In this document: piece after piece, positions 46,906 through 60,399 of the stretch
How the letters are laid out: the number at the start of each line of letters is the position of its first letter
Position numbering within the stretch: position 1 is the first letter of the stretch
DNA from: Theropithecus gelada
Lineage: Eukaryota; Chordata; Mammalia; Primates; Cercopithecidae
Length of the DNA: 64,000 nt
Assembly: GCF_003255815.1 (NCBI RefSeq)
Contig: NC_037673.1
Coordinates: 89,483,459-89,547,458 of the forward strand
Direction of reading: 5' to 3'
The notes under the pieces: model-generated
Database searches by the model: none
The model's input: the letters and a program-made list of their open reading frames with translations, nothing else
Told to the model about the DNA's origin: nothing
Position numbers and translations under genes: made by a program

Positions 46906-48977
46906 TAATGATCATAGTAACTCAACATTAGTGTCCAGAATAATTTTTAATAAAGGCACTATGGCAAAATGTAGGCATTTTTGAAGGGGCCTGAGGTTAG
47001 AGGGTGGTGGTAAATAAAAACTAACACATATGAACTAAGAGAACTAGATACAGAACATATTTTCAGAAATCCAGGTAAAATGGGTCAACAAATCAATAAG
47101 AGGCAGTAGATAAACTAAAACCCTGTAAAACTGGCAAAGGGAAAAAGTAATATTTTTAAGAAATGCAAGAATTCTTTACAAGCATATCTTCATTGCCATC
47201 TCCAAAAGAGATGACATAACTTTCTTGTGCATAATATGCCTTCCTTTAATTATAACAGTCATCACCATCTTCCTTACCATCTTCATTATCACCATTATTA
47301 CAGCAAACCAATTCAAACTACTTTCTTCCAGCATGCACTGCTTTAACCCTACTCATCTTGAGTTTTACCTGACATTTTTCTCACCACTAATATAATTTTA
47401 TGAGATTTTTCCACCATCTATGCCTTGTCTGAAGCACTTTTCAATTAGCAGAAAGTTCAATCACCTCCAAGAGTGCATCTTGCCATGTAAACCTGAAATC
47501 CTCTAATGAACAGCAGAGTGATCATTATTAGTTCACTGTTTTACGTATCATAGCCCAGTTTTGAATAAACTCAAGAATAAAACTGTCTTCCTGTTAAAGG
47601 GATAAAGTTTAGAACAAATCAGTTCGCTAAGTTGTTCTGAAATACACTATGCATTTGCCATTTTATTTTCTAATATTTCCAGTTTACTCCTCCATTAACC
47701 CTTACACCCCTATCTGTACCCAGCATTATTATTCCCATAGTACAGATGAAGAGATTCAGAGAAGTTAAGCAATTTGCCCATGGTAAGAAGGAAAACCTTG
47801 AATTTGAATCCAGATAGTTCTATCTCTAGAACCGATCTACTCTTTTAACATCACGATAAGACCTCTAAAATCCAGAAAATCAATCTGACCTCACATACTG
47901 CTTGCAAGAGTATAAATTAGAACTACAACTTGGGAGATCAAATTTTCACATTAAGGCTGAACATGCACAAAATCTGTCTAGGTGGAAACCCAGCATGTCT
48001 ATTTAGATGGAAACTGTGACATACATTCCTTGCCCTCACTCCTAAATTGTCCATTATTCTGAGTGTTCTGGATCCTTCCCAACAATATACAAGCATGTAG
48101 TAAAATCTTCTATAGGGTTGTTTACAACTGTCTCCAATTCCTCCCTTTCCATTCTCTGCTGAAAGTTCTCCAACCAGGCTTTCATTTCTAGTTATTGAAA
48201 CAGCTCTTTGTGAAAGTCACCAATGATCACCACATCGCCAAATGCAGAAGTAAATTCTCAGTTCTCATCTAATCTTACCCATCACCAGATATGACTATAA
48301 TTAATTACTCCCATTTAATTTTTCCATTTGCTGTTCAGGAGCTCTCTCTTGTTCCTGATTCTTTATCTATTTTACTAAAAATTACTTTTCAGCCTCATTT
48401 GCTACTTTCTCCTCAGCTTCCTGACCCTAAAGTTCTCAGTGCCCATAGCTATCTCACAATTCAATAACAGATACTTCTTTTAGAAGTCGAATTAATTTAG
48501 ATAGCAGATTTATTTTTTTAATTCTAGGATTCAAAATTCCCTAACAATGTCTAACGCAGATTCCTTCTAAAACATTAATATGGATAAACCTCTCATAAAA
48601 TATCAGTAATGCAATGCCATAAAGGCAGAATACAGAAACAGACGGATCATTACCCTCATCCAGTATGATATTCCAAGCAGAAAACATGAGGTAAAGGCAC
48701 CAGCCTTGATTCAAAACACTTATTAGTTTTGTTATTAAATGTATAACATTGAATAAGAAAAGCATTAAGATTCTTATAGATGCAAAATTACATGATCCTG
48801 TGATTTATTTACTGAGTACATACATCTCAGATGCTGTAATAGTTGCTGTGAGGGATATAAATAATTGGTACTTATATTCTTATTTTAGATTTCAAATGAA
48901 TGGAAGGTCACCTAAATATTCCTACACCTTTATTAGGCACAATGAAAATTTCCTGAAAAAGCAAATTAAGTATGTAC
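46906..48977 (-). other. ARB2A intron, mostly unique, one MIR relic
   Basis: MIR-like (inverted) at 47690-47870: 'gtacagatgaagagattcag', 'gaagttaagcaatttgccca', 'gaatttgaatccagatagtt'. The rest carries no repeat I can name. It forms the part of the 17.1-kb intron nearest the start-codon exon. Confidence 0.6.
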
Positions 48978-49101
48978 CTTTCAGTGCGGTAGTCTTTTCT
49001 TTTTCATCTGGACCTCCCTGCTGGATTTGTGCCATGTTTATCCAAATTGGCAACAAAATTAAAGAGCTCAAGGAAATAGACATCAATCTTCAGAAGACAG
49101 T
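48978..49101 (-). CDS. ARB2A: ARB2A (FAM172A) exon with the start codon, residues 1-35
   Basis: Read on the minus strand, this 124-bp exon begins after a polypyrimidine-AG acceptor (TTCATTCATTCTAG) with 18 nt of 5' UTR. The ATG is at 49083-49081. It encodes 35 codons plus one base, starting MSISLSSLILLPIWINMAQ and ending in ALK, and the last base begins an Asp codon completed in the next exon. The protein matches my memory of the N-terminus of ARB2A/FAM172A, an Arb2-domain protein of about 416 residues linked to nuclear RNA processing and Argonaute 2. The family also has a C-terminal ER-retention-like tail, not in this window. Residues 1-16 are hydrophobic and signal-like. The first ATG has T at -3 and T at +4 (weak). 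Met17 (49035-49033) has A at -3 and G at +4 (strong). The donor is GTACAT, which lacks G at +5. The exon number depends on the transcript. Confidence 0.93.
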
Positions 49102-50642
49102 CTAGAATGAATGAAAGCAATAAATTAAGTTCTACTCAAAACCTATCTATTCCATGAGAACTTCCTTGATCCTCCCAGTCAGGATTAATCTCTCTATCCT
49201 AATTTCCCACTTTGTTGATGCCTATACCATAGTACTTTTTATTGTCTGCTTTGCGTTATACTTATTTATGAATTTATCTGAGTCAGCTAATGGTATACAA
49301 GCCCCAGGAATAGAAATATCAAGTTTTTGTCATCTTTCTCTCATGTCCACCAAACACAATACTTTATACATTACAGTTACCTAATGTTTGCTGAATTTAG
49401 CTAAACTTACCATTTAGTTTTAGTTACCTATCACCTAATGTTTTTAAAAAATATCTTTGGGTAGTTCCAAAAACTTAAAATTTCTTTTAAAATAAATTGT
49501 AAGCATAGGCCATTTACAAGGTAGAATGTCTTCCTTTTGGAACAAGCAGATAGGAAGAGGCAAATACATAAATATATAAAGTACCTGCCAATTTCCTATA
49601 GTGTAATTAAAAATACAACTTTCAGGGAAAAACTAGCCCTTTTTAAATGAAACGATGTCATCATTGTCTGGAAGCCATACTCTATAAATGGTACTCCAGT
49701 AAACAACCATACTATAAAATCATGGTTTATTAAAATCTAATTCTGCTCTACTTTGGCCAAAGGGAAAGCATTACGACTGAAAATAGATGGCTTTTTCCAG
49801 AGTCCCCATGAACAGGAAAGCTAATTAGTTGTAAAGTTTAAAAGGAAAAAAAGTATATCTCCTACAATACTTAGCATGAGTATCTATTATTTTTCTTCTG
49901 TGTATAGGTAACTCAAAACTCTATAAATTCTACATGAATAAAATGTGTCTATATCCCTTCAAGAAATATATCCTAGTATACAAGGTAGGCAATGGACAAG
50001 ACTCTGGGGGTACTACGGTGAGTAAAACAAATATTGTCACTGCCTTCCTATGGCTTACTTTGTAGCTGACGAACCAAACTGCCAAGCAGCCACAAAGAAA
50101 ATACATCAGACCTAGACTGATAATCACAATAATGTTAAAACAAATAAATATTTGCAAGGGCTGTATATTTCCATTCAGGAATTAGCCAAGTCCTACATGA
50201 TGATGCACAAATTTCACCAACAACTTTTCATTACACATCATCTTGTAGCAGAAATTAAAGAGAAATGTTCTTAATGAGGAATTCCACACAGCACCCTTTG
50301 CTAAATATTCCACAACTAAGTTAACTACCTACAGGAGATTTCCCTTCACTAACTCAGTATTTTTTCCAAATATAAACTATTAGATTATTTTTCATTGGCC
50401 CCAAATTGTCTGATTCCTGAACAGAACAATATATATAAGTATGTCATCGTGATTGGTTTAACAAAGATAAAATTATAAATAATGTCTTCAGTGCTAGGGT
50501 TATTATCAAAATTCCTATTTCAATGAATCACTTTCAGGATTCCAAAGATTAAATAAAAATTAATAATCATTGTTTTATGAGACAACCTAAAAACTCACAA
50601 AGCAATTTACTGGAGTAATAACATATAAGTTAAAAGACTATT
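49102..50642 (-). other. ARB2A intron upstream of the start-codon exon, with L2-like relic
   Basis: At 49150-49400 the order 'tttgttgatgcctataccat', 'caagccccaggaatagaaat' and 'ctaatgtttgctgaatt' resembles the 3' end of an L2 element. At 49940-50160 a second weak L2/L3-like patch is possible. The rest is unrecognised. Confidence 0.5.
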
Positions 50643-50934
50643 GGCTGGGCGCAGTGGCTCACGCCTATAATCCCAGCACTTTGGGAGGCCGAGGAGGGCA
50701 GATCATGAGGTCAGGAGATGGAGACCAAACTGGCTAACATGGTGAAACCCCGTCTCTACTAAAAATATAAAAAGTAGCCAGGTGTGGTGGCACACACCTG
50801 TAGTCCCACCTACTCAGGAGGCTGAGGCAGGAGAATCGCTTGAACCAGGGAGGCAGAGGTTGCAGTGAGTCGAGATCGCACCACTGTACTCCGGTCTGGT
50901 TGACAAAGCAAGACTCTGTCTCAAAAAAAAAAAA
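50643..50934 (+). mobile_element. Alu, plus orientation
   Basis: GGCTGGGCGCAGTGGCTCAC to an A12 tail. GAGGTCAGGAGATGGAGACC places it near the AluS/Y branch. Confidence 0.94.
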
Positions 50935-52279
50935 CCAACCACTAATTACATGTGACCCTAAACTTTACAGTAGCAGATGCAAAGCAGGTAAGCATGAAGC
51001 AAAAGCGATTTGTCCGTTGCTCTCTTAACACAGTGTTAGATTTTTACCCCCCTGAGTTATTTTTCCTGGCTGTGGCACAGCTGGTGAAGCTAAATCAAGA
51101 ACATTATAAATTCTCAATTTAGTGTTTCCTAATAAAAATTCAGAGTTATAACCTGCATGACCACAGATAAACACTACTGAAAATGCAGCCAGCAAGCTGT
51201 TTGGCACATTTGATAGATATTAATATGTGCACTCGACATAGTTTATTTGGCATTATCTGATGGAGGTTGGGTTATAGAGAATAAAGTGGTGGAAGGTTTT
51301 TACTGATGTGAATTGGGACACAGTTGACATGTTGTACACTTCGTGATAACCACTGCTGTTTAAATATGGTTTCCTAGAAATGGTTACAGTACAAACTAGA
51401 TTCAAAACATCTCAGTTTGCCATTCTATTCTGTGAACCACACAAAGCAATTATCATTTTTCCTTTCTATGATTCCAACAGAGAATCTACTATGTATGAAG
51501 CTATAAATAACTTGTCATGTGTAATCTTTATCTAGTCAGCATTTGAAAATATGAAACAGTACAATATTTCTTATTTGCCCTGTTGGCTCAAAATGCGGCA
51601 TATGCACTTATAAAATGTACAGAAAAATACACAGAAGCCTTATTTTTCTACATTTGTTTATTTTTAGTCAGGTATTAAATACAAACTAGATATAGGTCAT
51701 TTTGCAACAGAAGCCCTTTTCACCTCATATTCTGAATGCATTGATGAAAGTACAAAATATATCACAGAACACATAAAACTGGATTAATTTTCTAAGGTTC
51801 CCAGGACTGGTTTGGTTCCAGTCTGGCCCTAAAGATTCTATGCTCACTAAGTGAGACTCTTTAAATCAAGTTGAAAATAGCCTATGCAACTGAAATTATA
51901 GTAAATAGAATTGGTACAAGGGATTTATAAGGAACCAAAAGACCCACCCAAATTATAGTTAAAATATTCACCAGTTGCTCATCAGCAAAGATTAGTTCAT
52001 AATAATGCTGGACAGCATTATTCTGAGGCTACAGTGAGAAAAACATTGTTGTGTGGGTACTGGGAAAGAAGCTGAAGAATGAAGACATCAGGTTGAGCAG
52101 ACACAAGACAAAGCCCAGGGTAATATGGGCCCCTGGTGTGTAGAAAATGGTGGCTTTTATAACAAATGCAAAATTGTGTTTGGATCAAAGTTTCAGAGCC
52201 AAACCTCTTTGTTCCTGAGACTGAGAATACCCGGTTCCAATCCAAGTATATCTAAAATAAATCCTTAGTTTTACAAGCA
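50935..52279. other. Intron, nothing recognised
   Basis: Moderately AT-rich sequence without recognisable repeat or exon. Confidence 0.4.
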
Positions 52280-52490
52280 ACATGACATAGATTTGGAATG
52301 AGAAATCTAGGTTTTAATTTCAGTTCCACCACCTAGTAGATAGGTGACCTTGAGGATATTACAACTTCTCTAACCTAAGTAATGGGAAGAATCATGAAAA
52401 TAAGAGCAGTTACCTTTGCAGGACTATTATGAAGATTACATGAAAAAATGTATATGAAGCATTTTATAAACTATAAATCCCTTTAAAAAC
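52280..52490 (+). mobile_element. MIR SINE
   Basis: The MIR core order is visible: 'ttttaatttcagttccacca', 'gtagataggtgaccttgagg', 'acttctctaacctaagtaat', 'tatgaagattacatgaaaaa'. Confidence 0.75.
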
Positions 52491-52879
52491 ATTAGTAATC
52501 CACATAAAATCTGAAATAACTAGATTCCAATTAATTTGTGCTCAAACCCACAGAATAACAAAATCAATCAATTCACAGAAATGAAAACCTTTTAATATGC
52601 ATCACTTGGATGCACTCTATGCACAAATTATAAAGTCTCACAATAAATATCTGTTGAGTTAACTTGGGTTTCCACGACTACATTGAAAATAATTACAATA
52701 GAACTTAATTTTTTGACATAAATAAATTATATTTACATTCATTTCATTATATTTACATTCCTTTACATTCCTTTGAAGTCTTATTGAAATGCATGCTTGA
52801 ACAAAGATCACATATGTGGGTTCCACCTTCATTTGCCCAAGGAAAAACACTCTTCCAACTATCTCATAAATGTATACAC

Positions 52880-53070
52880 TGGTCACAAGATGACCAGTTC
52901 TATTCTTATTCATTATCTTATTAGGTCATTGCCACAACTGGCAGGGGTAGGCAGAATTAACACACCTGCATTTCTGGGCTTTGAAAAGCTAAGTGTGCCT
53001 CGTTCAGGCATCTCAGATGTGAAGGGATGGCTGAGATTCTAACTCAGGTCTTCTGACTCCTAATTATGAA
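52880..53070 (-). mobile_element. MIR-like SINE, inverted
   Basis: Inverted MIR features are weak except at the right end: 'ctgagattctaactcaggtc' followed by TTCTGACTCC. Confidence 0.45.
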
Positions 53071-54039
53071 TGAGTTTCTTCTATTCTAGCATGTTGACAC
53101 AGTCAAACAAAACAACTTCACTAGAAAAATAATTCCAGTTTCTTCATTCTGCAAAAGATTCATACCTACTCTTATGTACTAATTTCTGTTATTAGAAAGT
53201 ATTACAATTTGGAGTTTGGGCAAACTGGACACAGGTATCTACAGACTAAACTTGTCAACCAAAACTGTCTTGGTATATTTGGTTTGCTATTCAGAATTAA
53301 GACTGATACAAATTACTTATCATCATCTCTCCCAATACTTCGGTAAAACAAGCAACTGCAAAAAGGGCCAAAAGTTAAGAGATATCAAATAAAAGTGTTT
53401 TAAAAGAATTAGTATTGCACTACTATGTCTTCTTAATAGGTACCCAAATTGGTAATCATCTGTTTTAGGTATTGCATTGTTTTCTGGCTAGCAAAAAGGC
53501 AGAAACTCAACAAGGCGGGAATATAAAATCTTAGAATATCTGTGACAATATAAAAACTTAAGAAATTAAACAAAGACTAAGATGATTCTCAATTCTGAAT
53601 CAAATTTCAAAAGAAAAGAATTAGTCTTTTATGAAGTTTTCATAATATGTAGCAGATATGGGAGAACAACGGCCAAAGACAAAATAATTCTCAAAATGAA
53701 GATACCACACTCAAAATTTTAGAAAAACAGAGTATGTCAAACAAACAAACATAAAAAATTGCTTTTATATGAGGCAATTATGAGCATCATATAAACTACT
53801 TAAGAAACTCTAAGTCTGTAGTAAACATAAATAATAAAACATAAACAATATTATAAATGTACATAACTCCAGGCCAAATTATCTTCAGAAGATTTCAAAA
53901 CAGCCTATACCATGAAATAGCAGTCATAACATATTTGTAAAATCAGAATCAAATTTTCAATTTTCTCATGCCATAAACATGCTCCTAGAATCTCTGTTAA
54001 ACTTAGTGAACTCGAGGTTCACTAAGATTTTAAAATATA
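53071..54039. other. Intron, nothing recognised
   Basis: AT-rich; no repeat or exon identified. Confidence 0.4.
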
Positions 54040-54455
54040 ATACGCATGTGAACCATCCAGATGCCCCTTCAAGGGGAATATGCTGCTCAGCTAAAGAGTG
54101 CAGTTAGCAAACAGACTCCATCTGTTTATCACTTCAGAGCTGGCCTCAGGGGCAAAGTGCTGCTCCATCCTAGGTCATAACTTTCCACCGCTGACCCTCA
54201 TTCAGTGACTAAGTCAAGTGGTAACATGAAGGCCCAGCCATCTCAGCCTAATGCAGGACAACCCTGATAGGCAATATTTGCTTCAGAGCTTGCTGCCAGG
54301 TTGGTTGAGGTTTTGCCAGACCTCCACGTAAATTCAACTTTTCCCTCTGACCAATCCTGCTCTCCTCCTTCCTTTCACAAGTGCTGTGATGTCTAAAAAT
54401 ACTTTATACCCCAAATTCTGTCTCAGCATCTGCTCCCAAAAAACCTAAGCTGTAA
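54040..54455 (+). repeat. LTR-like element, ERVL/MaLR type possible
   Basis: The right end reads 'gaccaatcctgctctcctcc', 'ctttcacaagtgctgtgatg', then 'ctgtctcagcatctgctccc' and 'acctaagctgtaac'. This resembles the 3' end of an old ERVL-group LTR. The left end is not defined. Confidence 0.4.
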
Positions 54456-55345
54456 CAATGCCCTTTTCTAATGGTTTTCTGAATACTAAGCAAAAAAATA
54501 TTGTGATGTTAAGAGACCAGATGTATCCAGAATATATAAAGAACTCTTGCAACTCAATAATAATAAAAAAAAATTTTAAGTGGGAAAATTATATAAGTAC
54601 ACATATACAAATGGCCAAAAAGCACATAAAAAGATGCTCAATATCATTTAGTCATTTTAAAAATGCAAATCAAAACCACGAGATACCTAATTCACAATAA
54701 CTAGCATGGCTATAACCAAAAACGAATATAAATCAAGATTTGTGACAATGAGAAGAAACTGAATACCTGATATATTGCTAGTGTGACAACAATTGCTGTG
54801 CAATGCAGCTACTTTAGAAAACAGTTGAGCAGTTCCTCAAAATATCACACACAGAGTTACCATATGACCCAGCAATTCTACTTCTGGGTATACACCCAAG
54901 AGAAATGAAAATACAGGTCCCCACCAAAACTTATGCACAAATGTTCACAGAAGCATTATCCATAATTGCCAACAAGTTGAAACAACCTGTCAACTGATGA
55001 ATGGATAAATAAAATATGATATATCCATACAACAGGATATTATTCTTTAATAGAAAGGAATGAAGTACTGATACATGCTATGACATAAATGAAAATATTA
55101 TGTGCTAATTACAATTACAAAATGAGGCCAATTACATGAAGCCAATTACAAAAATGAAGCCAATTAAAAAAAAAAAAAACACATATTGTATGATTCCATT
55201 TACATGAAATGTCCAGAACAGGTAAATCCATAGAAACAGAAAGCAGATTAATAGCTTTCAGGAGTTGGGGGAAGAGAAAAATGGGGTGTGACTGTTAAAA
55301 GATATATGGTGTCTTTTTGAGGTGATGATTCCAATGGTTCAAGAC
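54456..55345 (+). mobile_element. Old L1M 3' end
   Basis: ORF2 end and 3' UTR text: 'aaagaactcttgcaactcaa', 'accatatgacccagcaattc', 'tgaatggataaataaaatat', 'agaacaggtaaatccataga'. A small local triplication of 'gaagccaattac'-like units lies at 55125-55165. Confidence 0.8.
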
Positions 55346-56984
55346 ATACACTTGCATTGGGGTAGTGTTTCTGTGTATTAAATAGTTCTCTCTCCATCTC
55401 TTTTCTATAGCTCTAATGCCAAAGGTCAAGGCAGTCTCAAAAAAAAAGAAAAAAAAAATCTTGACTGTCTCACTAACCACTCACCTTTCCCTTTACCTTC
55501 TATAAAACAGAAGCAAGAAGTAGACTTCAGGCAGACTCGTTTAAAGAACTTGTCTCTTGCAATGTCCCAACCATCCCTCTCTCCAGAGCCAGGCTAGCAA
55601 TTGTCTAAGCGTACTCTAGCTAGATATTAAGAACAAACATATTATTTTCTAGGTATAAAAGAAGAGCATTATATAAAGTTTTTGAAAATCACAGTGCTGT
55701 GGTCTAGCTTGTTCTAGTTCTCTGCATTGGCAGTTCTCTGTCAATGGTAATTTGCCTCCCTTGCCCATCAGTATCCCTGGCATACAAATTCCAATGAAAA
55801 CCTGGTCAGAAGCACTAATTCACTTTGGTCATGATTCAGTTAATACCCTAAGCACATGCCACCTAAAAGCACCTCAATCCCACCCAATTTCTAACAAGGA
55901 TTGAAATTTGGTAATAACTTTATTGTTATTATTTTGATCATTATCATAACTGATCCCAGACACTGTACCAAATTACTTCAAAGTTAGAAATGTACCACTT
56001 GCTACAGAAAAGAAAAATGAAGAGAAACTTGAGCATATAATCAAGCAGTTGATTAAGCCTAGTAAGCCATATGAATGACACCAACAATAAAGTTTAATGG
56101 CACATTTAAGTTTTGTGCAGATCATAATTGTACTGCAAACAAGGCATTTAAGTACCACTCAAATCCAGTATCTACTGACAGTGCACTCCTTACTATTTAT
56201 TCAAGGGGAAAATTTCAGTGAAGTCTCATTTTACCTAAATGTGTTAACAAGTGGGAATGTAATTTAAGTGCCTTCAGAATAGATTTTTTTTTTTTTTGCT
56301 TCTAGAATTTCCCAATTCTTTATGGAGTGATAATACTTTATAGCATTTCATGTTTGTGTATTTAAATAATCCTCACATGCTGACACCAACAGGGGTATAA
56401 ACTCAGAGAACTCTTGAGGCTCCATATTGCTGTGATACTACAAATATCTGATCTTAAAAAAAGAGAATTAGAAATCTGAAACTTCAAGTCACATTTTTAA
56501 ACTACCATATAAGTTACAGTGGTTATTTACTTTATTAACAAAGGACTTGAAGCAGGAAAATTCTCCTGTTCCAAAACCAAACAAAGAGCTCCAAATCCTC
56601 CTTTTTTCTACAAAATATTTTTTCCCCACAAAAGACAACCATCGCTTAGCCATACTGTTAGTTACAGGAAATAAACTCTGTGACACTGAAGTTGCCAACA
56701 CAAGGACACTTTGCTGAATGTTAGCCATTTATGTTATGAGACCTATGCTTAAACACAGTATGCCAAATGGCTCTCATTACTATTTTCTACATAAGCACAA
56801 AATGATAAAGTCCCTTCCTATGATCATAAGAGTCAAGAATTTTACAAGTAGACTTCTCCTTCCAATATTACAGCCAAGTCTCCCAAGGAATCTTCCTGTG
56901 TAGTAAAACCTAGGAAGCACAATACAAAACATTAGAATATCTATAAATTCCACTCATGAATATAAAGAAAGAAAGCCATAATAA
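55346..56984. other. Intron, nothing recognised
   Basis: Unique-looking AT-rich sequence with short A and T runs (55437-55458, 56284-56298). Confidence 0.4.
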
Positions 56985-57559
56985 CTTCAACATCTGCAGA
57001 AAAAGCATTTGATAAAATTCAAAATCTGTATTTGGAAAAAAAGTCATAGAAAACTAGGAATCAAAGGAAACGTCTGTAAGCTGACAAAAAGATTAAAAAA
57101 ACAAAAATAACCACTTACAACAAAATTATTCTTAATGATAAAATATTTATAAAAGTCTCTTCAAAATCAAGAACCACAAAAGAATGCCCATCGTTATCAC
57201 TTTACTATTACCACTTCTAGTCAAAGTTTGTTTGACATTCTATCCAATGCAATAGGACATCGAAAATAAATAAAAACATAGTAGCAATTTTAAAAAGGAA
57301 ATCAAAGTTATTATTATTTTCAAACGACATAACTAACTAAAACAACAACAACAACAAAAACAAAAAGAATCAAGAAACAAGGTCCTCTAAAATTCCAAAA
57401 AAAACCCACGAATCTCTGTATCATTAGGCATAAAAAGAGAATTCAACAAGATGGTTTGCTCTAAGATTTATATTAAAAAAACAAGTATATTTACAAATAC
57501 TAGCAATAATCAGTTATAAAGCACAGTTTTTTAATACATCATTAATAATAGCAAACATT

Positions 57560-57855
57560 GGCCAGGCGCGGTGGCTCATGCCTGTAATCCCAGCACTTTG
57601 GGAAGCCAAGACGGGTGGCTCCACCTAAGGTCAAGAGTTCAAGACCGGTCCGGTCAATATGGTGAAATCCCATCTCTACTAAGTATACAAAAATTAGCCA
57701 GGCATGGTGGCAGGCACCTGTGATCCCAGATACTTGGGAAGCTGATGCAGGAGACTCACTTAAACCCAGGAGGCAGAGGTTGCAGTGAGCCAAGATCACA
57801 CCACTGTGCTCCAACCTGGGCAACAGGAGCAAAACTTCGTCTCAAAAAAAAAAAG
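57560..57855 (+). mobile_element. Alu, plus orientation
   Basis: GGCCAGGCGCGGTGGCTCAT to an A tail. AATAGCAAACATT and AATAGTAGAAATT are the probable duplication. Confidence 0.94.
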
Positions 57856-58795
57856 AAAATAGTAGAAATTTAAAACTTACATGATTAAAATAAATCTAAC
57901 AAAAGATGTTATACCTGTATTAAGAAAATGATAAAATGCTACTGAAATACATTAAAGATGACTGAAATATAAAAAATATATTGTATCTATGAATAGAAAG
58001 ACTCACTAGTGTGACAATATCAATTTTCCTCTACTTTATATGTAGATTCAAGGCAATTCTACTCAAACCCCAAAATGTTTTTCATAGAACTTGAAAAACT
58101 AATTCAAAGTCATATGGAAAGAGAATCGTCAAGAACTGATAAGACACTCCTAAAGCATATGATAGGAAGAATTGCCTTGCCAGGTTTCACAGTAATTAAG
58201 AAAGCATGCCATTAATACTAGCATAAACAAATTGACAAATAGAACAAGATGGAACTCCAAAACAGAGCCACATAACAGATCCATATGACACAATCATATC
58301 ACTAGGGAAAACAGGGATGTTTTTAACAATTGGAAAAACTGGTTAACTGCACAGTTATGAAAAGAAAAAGAAAAAGAAAGAAATTGGATACCTCTCTCAC
58401 TCTATACATGATTAATTTCAAATGGTTTAAGGGTATAAATGTGAAACTCAAACTTTAAACCTCTTAGGGAAAAATACAGTAGACTACTACTTTGATGTTT
58501 GGGCAAAGAAAACAACCACAATGAAATATTTACACTCATTAGAAAAAATTTAAAAGTCTGACAATACCAAAAGTTAAAAAGAATGCAGAATAATACAGAT
58601 TCTTATTCACGTTTCTGGTCAAAAGATAAATTAAACTACTCTTGAAAAAACTAGCATGGGATATCCAAGTTAAATATTATCATAATCTTCAATCCAGCAA
58701 TCTCACACCTTGGTTCACTACCTGGTCTTATACATGTACATCAGGGGGCAGACATAAAAATGTTCACAAAATGTTTCCATCATCAAAACGGTCAA

Positions 58796-59280
58796 TTTAT
58801 TCATTATCTGGAACTACATAACAAATTACCTCAAAACACAGTGTCACAAAACAACAATAAATATTTGTAAAATCCTAGTTTCTGTAGATCAGAAATTTGG
58901 GAGCAGCTCAGCTGGGAAGTTCTCAATCAAGTTCATGAGATTGCAATCAAGATATTGGCAAGTTCTGCAATCATCTGAAGGTTTGACTGGGGACAGAGGA
59001 TTCACTTTCAAGATGGCTCACTCACATAGATAAATGATTGGTACTGACTGTTGTTACAGACCTCCCATACTCAAACAGATCTGTACAGAAGCCCATGTTT
59101 GGGGGCTTTCTCAAGAAAGATAGATCCGGAAAAGCTGAAGAAGTCTCACCATCATTTCCTTGACACCCCACTAGCAGAAGAAGGCCCTACTCAATGTGAG
59201 AGAAGTTTATACAAAGGCATGAATATCAAGAAGCAAGGATCACTGGAGACCATCTTGCAATTTGGCTACAATAAACGGAA
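58796..59280 (-). repeat. LTR-like element interrupting the L1M, inverted
   Basis: 'ctacataacaaattacctca', 'cacaaaacaacaataaatat' and 'gctcagctgggaagttctca' fit the inverted form of an old ERVL/MaLR-group LTR. 'tcatctgaaggtttgactgg' fits as well. Family not assigned. Confidence 0.45.
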
Positions 59281-60102
59281 AAAAACTGTTCTCCGATTAT
59301 AGGAGAGCAAATATACTGTTGTACATTAACAGGGCAAAGATAAGTATTACACAGTAGAAAAATGAAGCACAACTACACTCAAAAACATAGATGAATTTTC
59401 CAAAAATACTAGTAAGGAAACCAAATCTTACAACATTACATACAGAACAATATCATTTATATTGAGCTAAACTAAAACAAATTATTAGTATCACATATTG
59501 TGATAAAACCATAAGAAAAATCAAGAGAAAAAATAAATGCAAAATTCAATAGCTATTACCACTGGGAAAGAACAGAGGGCATGAGATGGGAAGAAGTACA
59601 TAAGTCAATGCAAGTTATTGATAGTGTTTTGAGTCTTGGATTTGGTGGTAAATTTACAGGTGCTAATTATATTATACTCTATAACTTGCATAAGCATTAC
59701 AGATATGGAGGCCACTTTTATATCAGTATATCACATACATATAATCAACAATAACCTTGGTTGTACACAATCTTTTTTATCAACAATATATTCTTTAAAT
59801 AAGTGACAAAAATATTAACAAAAAATACAGTCACACAACACATAACAACATTTTGGTTAATGACAGAATGCATACTAAGACAGTTGTCCCACAGGATTAT
59901 AATGAAGCTGAAAAATTCCTACCACCTAGTAACATCATAGCTGGCATAACATCATGATACAACACATTACTCATGTGTTTGTGGTGATGCTGGTGTAAAC
60001 AAACGTACTGCACTGCCAGTCATGACGAAGTTTAGCATATACAAATATGTATAGTACATAGATACTTGATAAAGATAATAAACGACTAGGTGACTGTGTT
60101 TT

Positions 60103-60399
60103 GTTTTTGTTTTTCTGACATGGAGTTTTGCTCCTGATGCCCAGGCTGGAGTGCAATGGCACGATCTTGGCTCACTGCAACCTCCGCCTCCTGGATTCAA
60201 ACGATTCTCCTGCCTCAGACACCTGAGTAGCTGGGACTACAGGCGCCCACCACCACGTCTGGCTAATTTTTGTATTTTTAGTAGAGATGGGGTTTCACCA
60301 TGGTGGCCAGGCTGGTCTCGAACTCCTGACCTCAGGTGATTCACAAGTCTCAGCCTCCCAAAGTGCTGGGATTACAGGAGTGAGCCACTGACCCCTTCT
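60103..60399 (-). mobile_element. Alu, minus orientation, inside the Tigger element
   Basis: TTTTTGTTTTTCT tail then inverted Alu body. The duplication is GGTGACTGTGTTTT (60089-60102) and GGTGACTATGTTTT (60400-60413). Confidence 0.95.

Larger units (their letters stand above)
56985..59790 (+). mobile_element. Old L1M (ORF2 region), split by an Alu and an LTR-like element
   Basis: ORF2-derived text runs through 56985-57559, 57856-58795 and about 59283-59790. Markers are 'tctgcagaaaaagcatttga', 'ttctatccaatgcaatagga', 'attcaaggcaattctactca' and 'gaagaattgccttgccaggt'. Stops and shifts are frequent. Confidence 0.65.

Noticed and set aside
48749..49105. 118-codon open frame on the plus strand over the start-codon exon
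   Set aside because: It is the antisense shadow of the ARB2A exon plus intron. The minus strand has matching splice sites and the recognised protein.
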